DNA of 64,000 nucleotides from Intestinibacter bartlettii (GCF_000154445.1 NZ_DS499559.1), one strand, 5' to 3'; positions 29,006 through 38,214 are shown, counted from the stretch's first letter. Translations and numbers: made by a program. Notes: generated from the sequence alone by a model not told the origin.

Positions 29006-29006
29006 T

Positions 29007-29495
29007 ATGTCAGGAAAGTTAAATCATTTTGATCAACATGGAAATGCAGTAATGGTTGATGTTACAGATAAAAATGTAACTGAAAGAGAGGCAGTAGCAA
29101 CAGGAAAAATATTTGTATGTGATGAAACATATGAAAGAATTTTAACTGGAAATATGGCAAAGGGGGATGTTCTTGCTGTCGCTAGAGTAGCAGGAATTAT
29201 GGCGACTAAAAAGACATCAGAATTAATACCTATGTGTCATCCATTAATGCTTACAAAAGCAAAAGTAGATTTTGAATTTAATGAAGAAGAAAAAAGCATA
29301 AGCGCAACATGTCTTGTTAAATTAAGTGGAAAAACAGGGGTGGAAATGGAAGCTCTTACAGGCGTAAATGTAGCTTTACTTACTATTTATGATATGTGTA
29401 AAGCTATCGATAAAGGAATGGTTATTTCAGATGTACATCTAGTTAAAAAATCTGGTGGAAAGAGTGGAGATTTCTACTTTAACGAAGAGAAATAG
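29007..29495 (+). CDS. moaC: Cyclic pyranopterin monophosphate synthase MoaC
   Basis: MoaC converts the MoaA product to cyclic pyranopterin monophosphate. The family start LNHFDQHGNAVMVDVTDK, the motif MCHPLMLTK, and the C-terminal MCKAIDKGMVI and LVKKSGGKSG are all present. The 162-residue form starting MSGKLNHFD at 29007 has AAGGGTG upstream; a longer in-frame start at 28959 overlaps the previous gene and is unlikely. moaA follows after 35 bases. Confidence 0.95.
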   Translation: MSGKLNHFDQHGNAVMVDVTDKNVTEREAVATGKIFVCDETYERILTGNMAKGDVLAVARVAGIMATKKTSELIPMCHPLMLTKAKVDFEFNEEEKSISATCLVKLSGKTGVEMEALTGVNVALLTIYDMCKAIDKGMVISDVHLVKKSGGKSGDFYFNEEK

Positions 29496-29530
29496 TAATA
29501 CTATAATATACCTGAAAGCGGGAATGAAAT

Positions 29531-30508
29531 ATGTTAGATAAGTTAAATAGAAAAATAGATTATCTTAGAATATCTGTAATAGATAGATGTAATTTGAGAT
29601 GTGTTTACTGTATGCCAGAAGAAGGAATAGAAAGTATTCCTCATGATGAAATTCTTACATATGATGAAATTTTAAGAATTTGTGAAATTGTATCAGAATT
29701 AGGAATCAGGAAAATAAAAATAACAGGTGGGGAACCATTAGTTAGAAAAGATATAGTAAACTTAATTAGAGATATAAAAAATATCGACAAAATAGAGCAA
29801 GTTACATTAACTACAAATGGAATATTACTTCATGAAATGTTAGATGATTTATACGATGCAGGAATAGATGCTATAAATATAAGTTTAGATACTTTAAACA
29901 AAGATAATTTCAAAAAAATAACTAGAAGAGATGGGCTTGAAAAAGTGCTTATGTCTATAGATAAGGCTTATGATTTAGGAATTAGAGTAAAGATAAATTG
30001 TTTAGCAATTAGAGACTTTAATTTGAGGGAACTTGTTGAAATTGCAAGTTTTGCAAAAGATAGGGAAATAGATGTAAGATTTATAGAATTAATGCCAATT
30101 GGATTTGGTAAAAAGTATACTCAAATAGATAATGACGAAATACTTTCTATTTTAGAAAGTCGTTTCGGAACATTTGAAATTGTAACTGAAAAAAGGGGAA
30201 ATGGTCCAGCAAAATATTATAGAAATCAAAATATGAAGGGATGTATAGGATTTATAAGTGCTATAAGCCATGAATTTTGTGAATCATGCAATAGAATAAG
30301 ACTTACATCTAGTGGATTTTTAAAATTATGTCTTCATTACAATAAAGGAATTGATTTAAAAGAACCAATAAGAAATGGAATAAGTGATGAGGATTTAAAA
30401 AAATTAATCCATGATACTATCTGGAATAAACCAATAAGTCATAAATTTGGCCATGCTAGTGAGGAACAAGATATTGAACTTAAAAATATGGTTCAAATTG
30501 GCGGATAA
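29531..30508 (+). CDS. moaA: GTP 3',8-cyclase MoaA (radical SAM)
   Basis: First step of Moco biosynthesis, converting GTP to 3',8-cyclo-GTP. The N-terminal radical SAM cluster motif CNLRCVYC is at residues 18-25 with MPEEGIE after it; ITGGEPL is also present. The C-terminal [4Fe-4S] ligands appear in FCESCNRIRLTSSGFLKLCL. The protein ends MVQIGG, the conserved C-terminal double glycine. Length of 325 residues is normal. Confidence 0.97.
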   Translation: MLDKLNRKIDYLRISVIDRCNLRCVYCMPEEGIESIPHDEILTYDEILRICEIVSELGIRKIKITGGEPLVRKDIVNLIRDIKNIDKIEQVTLTTNGILLHEMLDDLYDAGIDAINISLDTLNKDNFKKITRRDGLEKVLMSIDKAYDLGIRVKINCLAIRDFNLRELVEIASFAKDREIDVRFIELMPIGFGKKYTQIDNDEILSILESRFGTFEIVTEKRGNGPAKYYRNQNMKGCIGFISAISHEFCESCNRIRLTSSGFLKLCLHYNKGIDLKEPIRNGISDEDLKKLIHDTIWNKPISHKFGHASEEQDIELKNMVQIGG

Positions 30509-30570
30509 TATTAAAATTAAAAATATCAATATGGAGTGATAATAAATAAGTTTTAAAGGAGAATAATAAA

Positions 30571-31002
30571 ATGGGAAGAGTCGTAAATGTGTGTATAAGT
30601 GAAAAAAAAGGAACTCAAAAACATCCAATAGATGAAGGAGAATTTATAGTTGAATTTGGAGTAAAAGACGATGCGCATGCTGGGAAATGGCATAGACAAG
30701 TTAGTTTACTTTCATTTGAAAGGGTAGAAGAGTTCAATGCTAGAGGGGCTGGAGTAAAACCAGGTGCTTTCGGTGAAAATCTATTAGTTGAAGGTTGGGA
30801 TTTAAAGACTATACCAGTAGGAACTAAGTTTAGATGTAATGATGTTCTTTTAGAAATAACTCAAATCGGAAAAGAATGTCACCATGGATGCGAAATATTT
30901 AAAAAAATGGGTGATTGTATAATGCCTAGAAATGGGATATTCGCTAGAGTATTAGAAGGTGGAAAAATAAAACCAGGAGACGAAATAGAAATAGTAGAAT
31001 AG
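30571..31002 (+). CDS. MOSC domain protein
   Basis: A stand-alone MOSC domain of 143 residues, a fold found in Moco sulfurases and Moco-binding carriers. GRVVNVCISEKKGTQKHP starts the domain, and FGENLLVEGWDL, EITQIGKECHHGCEIF and GIFARVLEGG follow; the Cys in KECHHGC sits at the usual conserved position. It probably carries or sulfurates cofactor for the formate dehydrogenases. It stands between moaA and mogA with AAAGGAG upstream. Confidence 0.85.
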   Translation: MGRVVNVCISEKKGTQKHPIDEGEFIVEFGVKDDAHAGKWHRQVSLLSFERVEEFNARGAGVKPGAFGENLLVEGWDLKTIPVGTKFRCNDVLLEITQIGKECHHGCEIFKKMGDCIMPRNGIFARVLEGGKIKPGDEIEIVE

Positions 31003-31014
31003 AGGGTGGATAAA

Positions 31015-31506
31015 ATGTATAGAGTTGGAATTATAACAGCAAGTGATAAAGGGTCACGAGGAGAAAGAGTCGACGAAAGTGGAGCTAAAATAAAAGAAGT
31101 AGTCGGAGAATTTGGATATGAAGTAAAATTCTATAAAGTTCTTCCAGATGATAAGGATGTTTTAGCAGAAGAAATGAAAAGTTTATGTGATAAAAATGAA
31201 GTTGATTTAATTCTTACAACAGGAGGAACAGGATTTTCAAAAAGAGATAATACTCCAGAAGCTACTTTATCGATAGCAGAAAAATTAGTCCCAGGGATTT
31301 CTGAAGCAATAAGAGCTTATAGTATGCAATTTACTAAAAAAGCTATGTTAAGTAGAGCTGTTTCGGTAATCAGAAAATCTACATTGATTATAAATATGCC
31401 AGGAAGTCCAAAAGCAGTTAAAGAGTGCATGGAATGTTTAATGCCAGCTCTTGAACATGGATTAGATATATTAACTGGTGAAGCTAGCGAATGTGCTAGA
31501 AAATAG
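31015..31506 (+). CDS. Molybdopterin adenylyltransferase (MogA/MoaB family)
   Basis: The protein activates molybdopterin by adenylation before MoeA acts. Family motifs LTTGGTGFSKRDNTPEAT and INMPGSPKAVKECM are clear. Length is 163 residues from the ATG at 31015, which lies about 8 bases after GAGGG; a GTG at 31006 is less likely. It is the last gene of the Moco operon. MPT synthase genes (moaD, moaE) are not in the operon. Confidence 0.9.
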   Translation: MYRVGIITASDKGSRGERVDESGAKIKEVVGEFGYEVKFYKVLPDDKDVLAEEMKSLCDKNEVDLILTTGGTGFSKRDNTPEATLSIAEKLVPGISEAIRAYSMQFTKKAMLSRAVSVIRKSTLIINMPGSPKAVKECMECLMPALEHGLDILTGEASECARK

Positions 31507-31518
31507 GAAATAATAAAT

Positions 31519-31566
31519 AGGGCATATTAAAAATATAAAATTTATTTTTAATACGCCCCTTTTTTG
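31519..31566. terminator. bidirectional terminator between the Moco operon and the HDCR-like cluster
   Basis: GGGCATATTAAAAATA pairs with TATTTTTAATACGCCC (one G-U). Seven T follow on the plus strand, and a less perfect T-rich stretch follows on the minus strand. It separates two convergent operons. Confidence 0.85.
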
Positions 31567-31627
31567 ATTATATGATTTTAATAAAACGTATATTTTCTAT
31601 AAATTTCAAAATTTAAGTTCGAAATAA

Positions 31628-32182
31628 TTATAAATTTTTTGCTCCAATAGCAGATGCTTTTCTCTTATTTTTAATTGATGCTGTAAGATCTTCTTCATGC
31701 ACGATTCTAAATGCAGCAGTTGGACAGACCCTTACACAAGCAGGCCCTTTTTCTGAACCACTACAAAGGTCACATTTATTAGCAACCATTTTTTCAATAC
31801 AGAAAAGTTTATCATTTGGCATATTTGTTAAATCAACAGTACACCCAGATTCCACATCATTTAAATTTATTGCACCAAGTGGACAGGCAAGCATACAATT
31901 TTTGCAACCTATACATTTCTTTTGGTCTACTATTATAGCATTATTTTTTCTGCTAATAGCGTCTTGTGGACATGCCTTTGCACAAGGGGCATCTTCGCAT
32001 TGTCTGCATTGGATAGGTGCAGAAACTTGTGCATTTTTTACAACTTCAAGTTTTGGGTTGAAGTTTATTTCTTCAGGATTTTGATAAAATATATCTTCTC
32101 CATTGTGTTCAACAACGCAAGCAATCATACAAGTTCTACAACCAATACATTTTATTGGATCAGCTACAACAAAATAATTCAT
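31628..32182 (-). CDS. HycB/HydN-type [4Fe-4S] electron-transfer subunit
   Basis: A 184-residue polyferredoxin with four [4Fe-4S] cysteine motifs: CIGCRTCMIAC, CRQCEDAPCAKAC, CIGCKNCMLAC and CDLCSGSEKGPACVRVC. It should wire the hydrogenase to the formate dehydrogenase. It is the last gene of a four-gene minus-strand cluster (formate dehydrogenase, ferredoxin, hydrogenase, ferredoxin) that matches the core of the hydrogen-dependent CO2 reductase of Acetobacterium woodii. AAAGGAGTG lies before the ATG. Confidence 0.9.
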   Translation of the reverse strand: MNYFVVADPIKCIGCRTCMIACVVEHNGEDIFYQNPEEINFNPKLEVVKNAQVSAPIQCRQCEDAPCAKACPQDAISRKNNAIIVDQKKCIGCKNCMLACPLGAINLNDVESGCTVDLTNMPNDKLFCIEKMVANKCDLCSGSEKGPACVRVCPTAAFRIVHEEDLTASIKNKRKASAIGAKNL

Positions 32183-32199
32183 TACTCAAACACTCCTTT

Positions 32200-33567
32200 T
32201 TATTTATTTTTTATACAATATTTAGTGTGTAATAAGCTATGAGATACTTTGCCTAAAGGTTCTTTTAAGAATTTAGAGTAAATCTTAGTAATCTCAGGGT
32301 TAGTATGAGATTTTCTAAGAGGTAAATTAGCATCATGTGTATAAGTAGCTTTTATTCTATTGTCATATGCAGTTTCTCTATATTCTTCTAATAGTAGTTT
32401 TGGTTGACCTCCACCACTTACACATCCAACTGGACAAGTCATAACTTCTATAAAATGTAAATCAAGTTTTCCTGATTTTAAATCTTCTAAAATAGGGACT
32501 ACATTTTTAAGACCAGTTACAACACCAACTTTTAGTGTTAATTCTCCAATTTGTACCTCAGTAGTTCTAAATCCATCACGTCCTCTAACAGCAGGAATAT
32601 CTATACTTGGGATTTCTTCACCAGTGATTACTTCGTATGCAGTTCTAAGTGCTGCTTCCATAACACCACCAGTTACACCAAATATAGTACCAGCACCTGT
32701 ATAAACGCCTAGTGGACTTTCGAATGGAATCTCTTCTAGAGAGTTAAAGTCTATACCTGCATCTTTTATTAAGTAAGCAAGTTCTCTAGTTGTTAAAACA
32801 GCATCTACATCTCTATAACCACTTGAATCCATTTCAGGTCTATCACATTCAAATTTTTTACAAGTACAAGGCATTATAGAAATACTGTAGATATCTTTTG
32901 CATCTATTTTATTTACTTTTGCACCATAAGTTTTAAATACAGCACCAGCCATTTGTTGTGGTGATTTACAAGAAGATAAATGGTCAGTTAACTCAGGAAA
33001 ATTAGTTTCTAAAAACTTAACCCAAGCAGGACAACATGAAGTAAACATAGGTAGAGTTCCACCTTCTGTAACTCTCTTGATTAATTCATTTCCTTCTTCC
33101 ATTATAGTTAAATCTGCTGCAAAGTTTGTATCATATATTTTATCAAAGTTAAGCGCTTTTAAGGCTGCTGCCATTTTTCCTGGAGTTAAAGAACCAAGTT
33201 CCATTCCGAAATCTTCTCCAAGAGCAACTCTAACAGCTGGAGCACATTGAACCATAGTTATTTTGCTAGGGTCTTTTAATGCAGCTTTAACTTTATCTAT
33301 ATCACAGACATTGTTTGCTGCAAATAATGGTTCATTTATAACATCTGGTATTTTTCTTTCTTGTTTTTTGTTTGTAACAAATTCTTCGCCATGGTCTATA
33401 ATTGATGCATATGATTTACAGACTTGAACACATTGTCCACAAATTACACATTTATCAGCATCTATTTCTTGTGGTTTATGTGGTTCACCAGTTATAGCAG
33501 AAACTGGACAGACCTTAACACATTCTTGACATCCTGTACATAAATCTTTATCTATATTAACTATCAT
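32200..33567 (-). CDS. [FeFe]-hydrogenase subunit of an HDCR-like complex
   Basis: A 455-residue [FeFe]-hydrogenase with two N-terminal [4Fe-4S] clusters (CTGCQECVKVC, CVICGQCVQVC) and the H-cluster motifs TSCCPAWVKF, MPCTCKKFE and MTCPVGCVSGGGQP. It lacks the [2Fe-2S] and His-Cys3 domains of the hydA at 10922, as expected for the short HDCR form. Two small departures: an extra Cys inside MPCTCKK and Thr-Val where most enzymes have Ala-Gly in MACPGGC; the ligand Cys are all kept. GAGGATGAG precedes the ATG. Confidence 0.92.
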   Translation of the reverse strand: MIVNIDKDLCTGCQECVKVCPVSAITGEPHKPQEIDADKCVICGQCVQVCKSYASIIDHGEEFVTNKKQERKIPDVINEPLFAANNVCDIDKVKAALKDPSKITMVQCAPAVRVALGEDFGMELGSLTPGKMAAALKALNFDKIYDTNFAADLTIMEEGNELIKRVTEGGTLPMFTSCCPAWVKFLETNFPELTDHLSSCKSPQQMAGAVFKTYGAKVNKIDAKDIYSISIMPCTCKKFECDRPEMDSSGYRDVDAVLTTRELAYLIKDAGIDFNSLEEIPFESPLGVYTGAGTIFGVTGGVMEAALRTAYEVITGEEIPSIDIPAVRGRDGFRTTEVQIGELTLKVGVVTGLKNVVPILEDLKSGKLDLHFIEVMTCPVGCVSGGGQPKLLLEEYRETAYDNRIKATYTHDANLPLRKSHTNPEITKIYSKFLKEPLGKVSHSLLHTKYCIKNK

Positions 33568-33581
33568 AATCTCATCCTCCT

Positions 33582-34133
33582 TTATTTGTTAGTTGATAAT
33601 AAGCTTAATGCAGCTTTTATATTTTTTGCTTTTTTATCTTCTAAAGGAGTAACGAGTTTTAGAGCTTGGTTAGGACAGGCATTAACACAAGCTAATTTAT
33701 CCTTATCCTTACATAAATCGCATTTATAAGCAATTTTATTACTTTCATCAATTGCTCTTTGTTCAACAGGTTTACTATCTTCATATTGAGTTAATAAATC
33801 AATAGCACCAAATGGACAGGCAAGTAAGCAAGTTTTACATCCTATACATTTTACTTCGTCGACAATTACTGAGTTATCTATTCTAGAAATTGCTTTTACG
33901 GGACATGTGTTTAAACAAGGTGCATCTTCGCAATGTCTACATTGTATAGGCATACAGACAGCATCATCTTTTACAAGATAAAGTCTAGGAATAACAGGAA
34001 TATTAATTGTTCCAACTGTACAACCTACATTATTATTAGCGTTATGTGAAGTGAAACAAGCAACTTCGCAAGCTCTACACCCAGTGCATTTACTAGGGTC
34101 TGCAACTACAAATGAGCCTAATTTGTTTTTCAT
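33582..34133 (-). CDS. HycB/HydN-type [4Fe-4S] electron-transfer subunit
   Basis: A 183-residue polyferredoxin with motifs CTGCRACEVAC, CRHCEDAPCLNTC, CIGCKTCLLAC and CDLCKDKDKLACVNAC. It is a paralogue of the gene at 31628 and lies between the hydrogenase and formate dehydrogenase genes. The start MKNKLGSFVV at 34133 has AAAGGCGG upstream; eight more in-frame codons to 34157 lack a site. Confidence 0.9.
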   Translation of the reverse strand: MKNKLGSFVVADPSKCTGCRACEVACFTSHNANNNVGCTVGTINIPVIPRLYLVKDDAVCMPIQCRHCEDAPCLNTCPVKAISRIDNSVIVDEVKCIGCKTCLLACPFGAIDLLTQYEDSKPVEQRAIDESNKIAYKCDLCKDKDKLACVNACPNQALKLVTPLEDKKAKNIKAALSLLSTNK

Positions 34134-34173
34134 AATCTTTCCGCCTTTCAATATCAATTTAAATACTTATTTA

Positions 34174-36324
34174 TTAAGCTTGTTTGGTATGCATTTTTTT
34201 CTTTAGGTCTTTATAGATGTCTTTAACATGTTGCTCAGCCCAGTCTTGATCGTCTATTTTTTCAATTTTAATAGCACAATATTTATATTCTGGAGTTTTT
34301 GAAACAGGGTCAAGACTAGCGACAGTAAGTTCATTACAAGCACCAACCCACCATTGGTAAGTCATATAAGTTGCTCCTGGTTGAACTCTATCTGTAACTA
34401 ATGCTCTTGTAAAAACACTACCTCTTCTAGAGCTTACTTTTATAATTTCATTTTCTTTTATTCCAAGTTTTTCAGCATCAACTTCGCTTATTTGAAGGTA
34501 TCCAGGTTCATCTTCTAATTGTGCAAGGGTTCTACAGTTACCAGTCATTGTTCTTACAGAATAATGTCCAACTTCTCTTACTGTAGATAAACTAAATGGA
34601 TATTCTTCATCTTCAACTTCGTATGGAGGTCTCCATTCTGCTGCAAATAATTGACCTTTATGGTCTGGAGTAGCAAAGATTCCATATTTGTGTAAATACA
34701 TAGTTCCTAAATCTGCATCAGATTCATCTTTGCATGGCCATTGAACACAACCGTATTTTTCCATCTTTTCATAAGTTGCGCCAAAGAAACTAGGAGTTAA
34801 ACTTCTCATTTCATCCCATATTTCTTTAGTATTGTTGTAATGCATTGGATAGCCCATAGCTGTAGAAACTTCACAAATTATTTGCCAGTCAGTTTTTACA
34901 TCTCCTTTTGGTTCAACAGCTTTTCTAATTCTTTGGAATCCTCTATCAGCAGAAGAGTAAACACCATCATGTTCGCCCCAAGATGTAGCAGGGAAGATGA
35001 CATCAGCATGAAGTCCTGTTTTATTCATAAATATATCTTGAACAACTACAAATTCACATTCATCAAGAGCTTCTCTTACTTCAGCAGCATCAGGGTCACT
35101 TTGAACTGGGTCCTCACCAAAGATATAGTAAGCTTTAATTTTATGTTCTTCTAAAACTGCATGAGGAACTTCTGTTAATTTAAGTCCTACTTTACTAGGA
35201 AGTTTAACGCCCCAAGCTTTTTCAAATTTTGCCCTGATTTCAGGATTAGTTACTTTTTGATACCCTGGATAACAGTCTGGTAATGCACCCATGTCACAAG
35301 CACCTTGAACGTTGTTTTGTCCACGAACAGGTCCTATACCTACATTAGGTCTACCAAAGTTTCCAGTAAGTAATGCAAGTGATGCTAAACCTTTTACGAC
35401 ATCAACTGCTTGTGAAAATTGACATACACCCATACCATAAAGTATCATGGCATCTTTAGCTTTAGCATATTCTCTCATAGTTTTTCTAATCATATCGGCA
35501 GGAATATTAGTATATTTGGCTGCATATTCAGGAGTGTAAGGTTCAACTATTTTCTTATATTCCTCAAAGTTGTCGGTATGTTCTTTTATGAATTCTTCAT
35601 CATATAAATTTTCATTGATTAAAACATTTCCGAATGCATTGACTAATATCATATTAGTACCACCTTTGATAGGTAGATGCATATCAGAAATTCTAGCTGT
35701 TTCAGTGACTCTAGGGTCTACAGTTATTAGTGTTGCGCCTTTTTCTTTAGCTCTAACAATTCTTCTCGCAACAATCGGATGTGAATCGGCTCCATTATAT
35801 CCAAAAATGAATAATAAATCAGCATCTTCAATTTCTGGTATAGAGTTAGACATTGCTCCACTACCTAATGAGTAAGCCAGACCGGCTACGGAAGGAGCAT
35901 GTCAGACACGAGCACAGTGGTCAACATTGTTTGTACCAATTGTTGCTCTCATAAATTTTTGCATGATGTAATTAGCTTCATTACCAGGTCCTCTAGCAGA
36001 GCCTGTACCCATTATTGAATCAGGACCATATTTTTCTTTAATTTCATTAAGTCTTTTAGCTGTGTAGTTGATAGCTTCTTCCCATTCAACTTCTTCTAAA
36101 ACACCATTTTTTCTGACAAGGGGCTTAGTAAGACGAGGTGTTAGAATTTGAGGATCGTTTAAGAAGTCCCATCCATAGTGTCCTTTTAAGCAAAGAGTGC
36201 CTTCATTCGTTCTACCATTTGCTGGTTCACTTCTAAGAATTTTATTCTTAGCTTCATCAACAACAAGATAGAACTGACATCCAGCACCACAATAAGGACA
36301 TGTGGTTAAAACCTTTTTTTCCAT
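34174..36324 (-). CDS. fdhF: Formate dehydrogenase with selenocysteine, HDCR type
   Basis: A 716-residue molybdo- or tungsto-enzyme. The in-frame TGA at complement(35902..35904) is read as selenocysteine 141 (CARV-Sec-HAPSVAGLAY); the frame then continues unbroken to 34174. It starts MEKKVLTTCPYCGAGC with the [4Fe-4S] of the molybdopterin family and lacks the NuoG-like N-terminus of the genes at 19511 and 22423. With the downstream ferredoxins and hydrogenase it should form a complex that makes formate from H2 and CO2 or the reverse. AAAGGAGG lies before the ATG. No fdhD sulfurtransferase gene is nearby. Confidence 0.94.
35872..35904 (-). promoter_or_regulatory. SECIS element and Sec-UGA of fdhF
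   Basis: On the minus strand TGA (35904-35902) is followed by GTAGCC-GGTCT-GGCTTAC (35889-35872): a six-pair stem with one bulged T and the loop GGTCT. The first loop G is 19 nt after the TGA, as in fdhA. The stem bases differ from the fdhA copy but still pair. Confidence 0.88.
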
Positions 36325-36470
36325 TTTGTTTTACCTCCTTTAAATTTACTAAAAATATAGGAACCATTTTAAAATAATTAAAATTTGGCTCCTGAAAAAA
36401 TAATTATAAAATAATACTATAAATATATAATATTATTATCTGTAAAAAATTTCAGTTGTTATAAACACAA

Positions 36471-36504
36471 AAAAGGTACTAACTTTAAAAGTTAGTACCT
36501 TTTT
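36471..36504 (-). terminator. terminator of tRNA-Sec
   Basis: On the minus strand, AAAGGTACTAAC pairs with GTTAGTACCTTT around TTTTAAA, ending in a T-run. It begins three bases after the tRNA CCA end. Confidence 0.85.
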
Positions 36505-36506
36505 AT

Positions 36507-36603
36507 TGGCGGGAAAGGGTGGGAATCGAACCCACCTAAGAGGCTCCTAACCCCTCGTACTAGTTTTGAAGACTAGAGAGAACACCAGAACTCATCCTCC
36601 CCC
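36507..36603 (-). tRNA. selC: tRNA-Sec (anticodon TCA)
   Basis: A 97-nt tRNA with encoded CCA. The 8-bp acceptor begins GGGGGAGG and pairs with the CCUUUCCC strand before GCCA. The anticodon loop CTTCAAA, closed by CTAGT/ACTAG, carries TCA. A long variable arm (CGAGGGGTTAGGAGCCTCTT region) and a T arm GGTGGGTTCGATTCCCACC are present. The long extra arm, 8-bp acceptor and TCA anticodon identify tRNA-Sec, which decodes the two UGA codons in this window. Confidence 0.95.
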
Positions 36604-36617
36604 AAATATTTTGCAAT

Positions 36618-36645
36618 TTTATATTTTAAGTAAGTTAAAAATCAA
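36618..36645 (-). promoter_or_regulatory. promoter candidate for tRNA-Sec
   Basis: On the minus strand TTGATT (36645-36640) and TATAAA (36623-36618) are 16 bases apart, and the tRNA begins 14 bases after the -10. The selA gene is transcribed away in the other direction from the same intergenic region, where a TATAAT at 36763-36768 may serve selA. Confidence 0.45.
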
Positions 36646-36810
36646 TATTTATACTTACTTGTAATACTCTTTAATAATATCAATTTACAATCAAAATTTC
36701 AATATAATTGCTAAAATTTGTAATAAAAAATGTAAATGTAAGTATTATTATGTAAAATCAGTTATAATTAATATAGTAAATAAAAAAGAAGAATTATAGG
36801 GGGGATTGGA

Positions 36811-38214
36811 TTGAAAAAAAGGGAGGCTTTTGCAAAATTACCTTCAGTTGATAGTATCCTATCGAATAATAATATAAAAAATTTATTAGACAATTACCCA
36901 AGAGAATTAATATTAGAATCGATAAGAGATGTAATAGAAAGTAAAAGGCAAGAAATCATCAGAATAAAAGAGGATGAAGTAGAAACATTTGATATAGAGG
37001 AAGACATTTTAATAGATGACATAATCCAGTCTACAAAAAATAAATTTCAATTATCTATTCAAAAAGTTATAAATGCAACAGGTATCGTAATACATACTAA
37101 TTTAGGCCGTTCAAAACTTAGCCCAAATGTACAAAGTGAATTGATAGATATTGCATTTGGATATTCTAATTTAGAATATAATTTGGAAAATGGAAAAAGA
37201 GGATCTAGGTATGACCATTTAGTTCAAATCATAAAAAGACTAACAGGTGCAGAAGATGCGTTAATAGTAAATAATAACGCAGCTGCTGTATTATTAGTTT
37301 TAAATACAATAGCAAAAGATGGAGAGGTTATTGTTTCTAGAGGCGAATTAGTTGAAGTTGGTGGAAGTTTCAGAATATCTAGCATAATGGAATTAGGAAG
37401 TGGAAAATTAGTTGAAGTAGGTTCCACTAATAAAACTCACATAGAAGACTATAAAAGCGGATTTAGTGAAGAAACTAAAGCTATAATGAAAGTTCATACT
37501 AGTAATTATCGTATTTTAGGATTTACAGAATCAGTTGGAATAGAAGAATTAAAACAACAAGAAGAGTTCAAAAACATACCTATTATAGAGGATTTAGGAA
37601 GTGGGGTATTCGTAGATTTATCTAAATATGGATTGACATATGAACCTACAGTGATAGATTCACTTAAAAAAGGTGTAGATATAGTTACATTTAGTGGAGA
37701 CAAGATGCTTGGTGGACCACAAGCTGGAATTATAGTAGGAAAAAAAGAATATATAGAAAAAATGAAGAAAAATCAATTAACAAGAGCATTGCGAGTTGAT
37801 AAAATGAAAATAGCTGCATTAGAGGCAACTTTAAGAATGTATTTAGATGAAAAAGAGGCTATCAGAAATATTCCTACATTAAAGATGATTACTTGTAGCT
37901 TAAAAGAATTAGATGAAAAAGCAGGTATACTTTTAAATAAGATACAAGAATTAAATATAGATGCAGATATTCAAAAAGAGAAAAATGTATCACAAGTTGG
38001 AGGCGGTTCAATGCCACTAGAAAAGCTAGATACATACACAGTAACAATAAAACCTAATAAATTTAGTGTATCTTATTTGGAAAAAAGACTTAGAAAAAGT
38101 GAAGCGCATATAATTGGAAGAATAAACGAAGATAAATATATTTTAGATGTTAGAACTATAGAAGAAAATGAGTTTGACTTGATAGTAAAAGAATTAAAGA
38201 TAATTTTTAATTAA
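36811..38214 (+). CDS. selA: L-seryl-tRNA(Sec) selenium transferase SelA
   Basis: SelA converts Ser-tRNA(Sec) to Sec-tRNA(Sec) with selenophosphate, using PLP. The PLP lysine lies in TFSGDKMLGGPQAG near residue 297. HTNLGRSKLS and EDLGSGVFVDL are further family motifs. Length of 467 residues fits. The start is TTG, with AGGGGGG upstream. selB follows after 23 bases; selA-selB-selD-yedF look like one operon. Confidence 0.97.
   Translation: MKKREAFAKLPSVDSILSNNNIKNLLDNYPRELILESIRDVIESKRQEIIRIKEDEVETFDIEEDILIDDIIQSTKNKFQLSIQKVINATGIVIHTNLGRSKLSPNVQSELIDIAFGYSNLEYNLENGKRGSRYDHLVQIIKRLTGAEDALIVNNNAAAVLLVLNTIAKDGEVIVSRGELVEVGGSFRISSIMELGSGKLVEVGSTNKTHIEDYKSGFSEETKAIMKVHTSNYRILGFTESVGIEELKQQEEFKNIPIIEDLGSGVFVDLSKYGLTYEPTVIDSLKKGVDIVTFSGDKMLGGPQAGIIVGKKEYIEKMKKNQLTRALRVDKMKIAALEATLRMYLDEKEAIRNIPTLKMITCSLKELDEKAGILLNKIQELNIDADIQKEKNVSQVGGGSMPLEKLDTYTVTIKPNKFSVSYLEKRLRKSEAHIIGRINEDKYILDVRTIEENEFDLIVKELKIIFN

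Noticed and set aside
35851..35904. Same apparent split in the minus-strand formate dehydrogenase
   Set aside because: Again an in-frame TGA at the Sec position with a GGTCT hairpin; read as selenocysteine.
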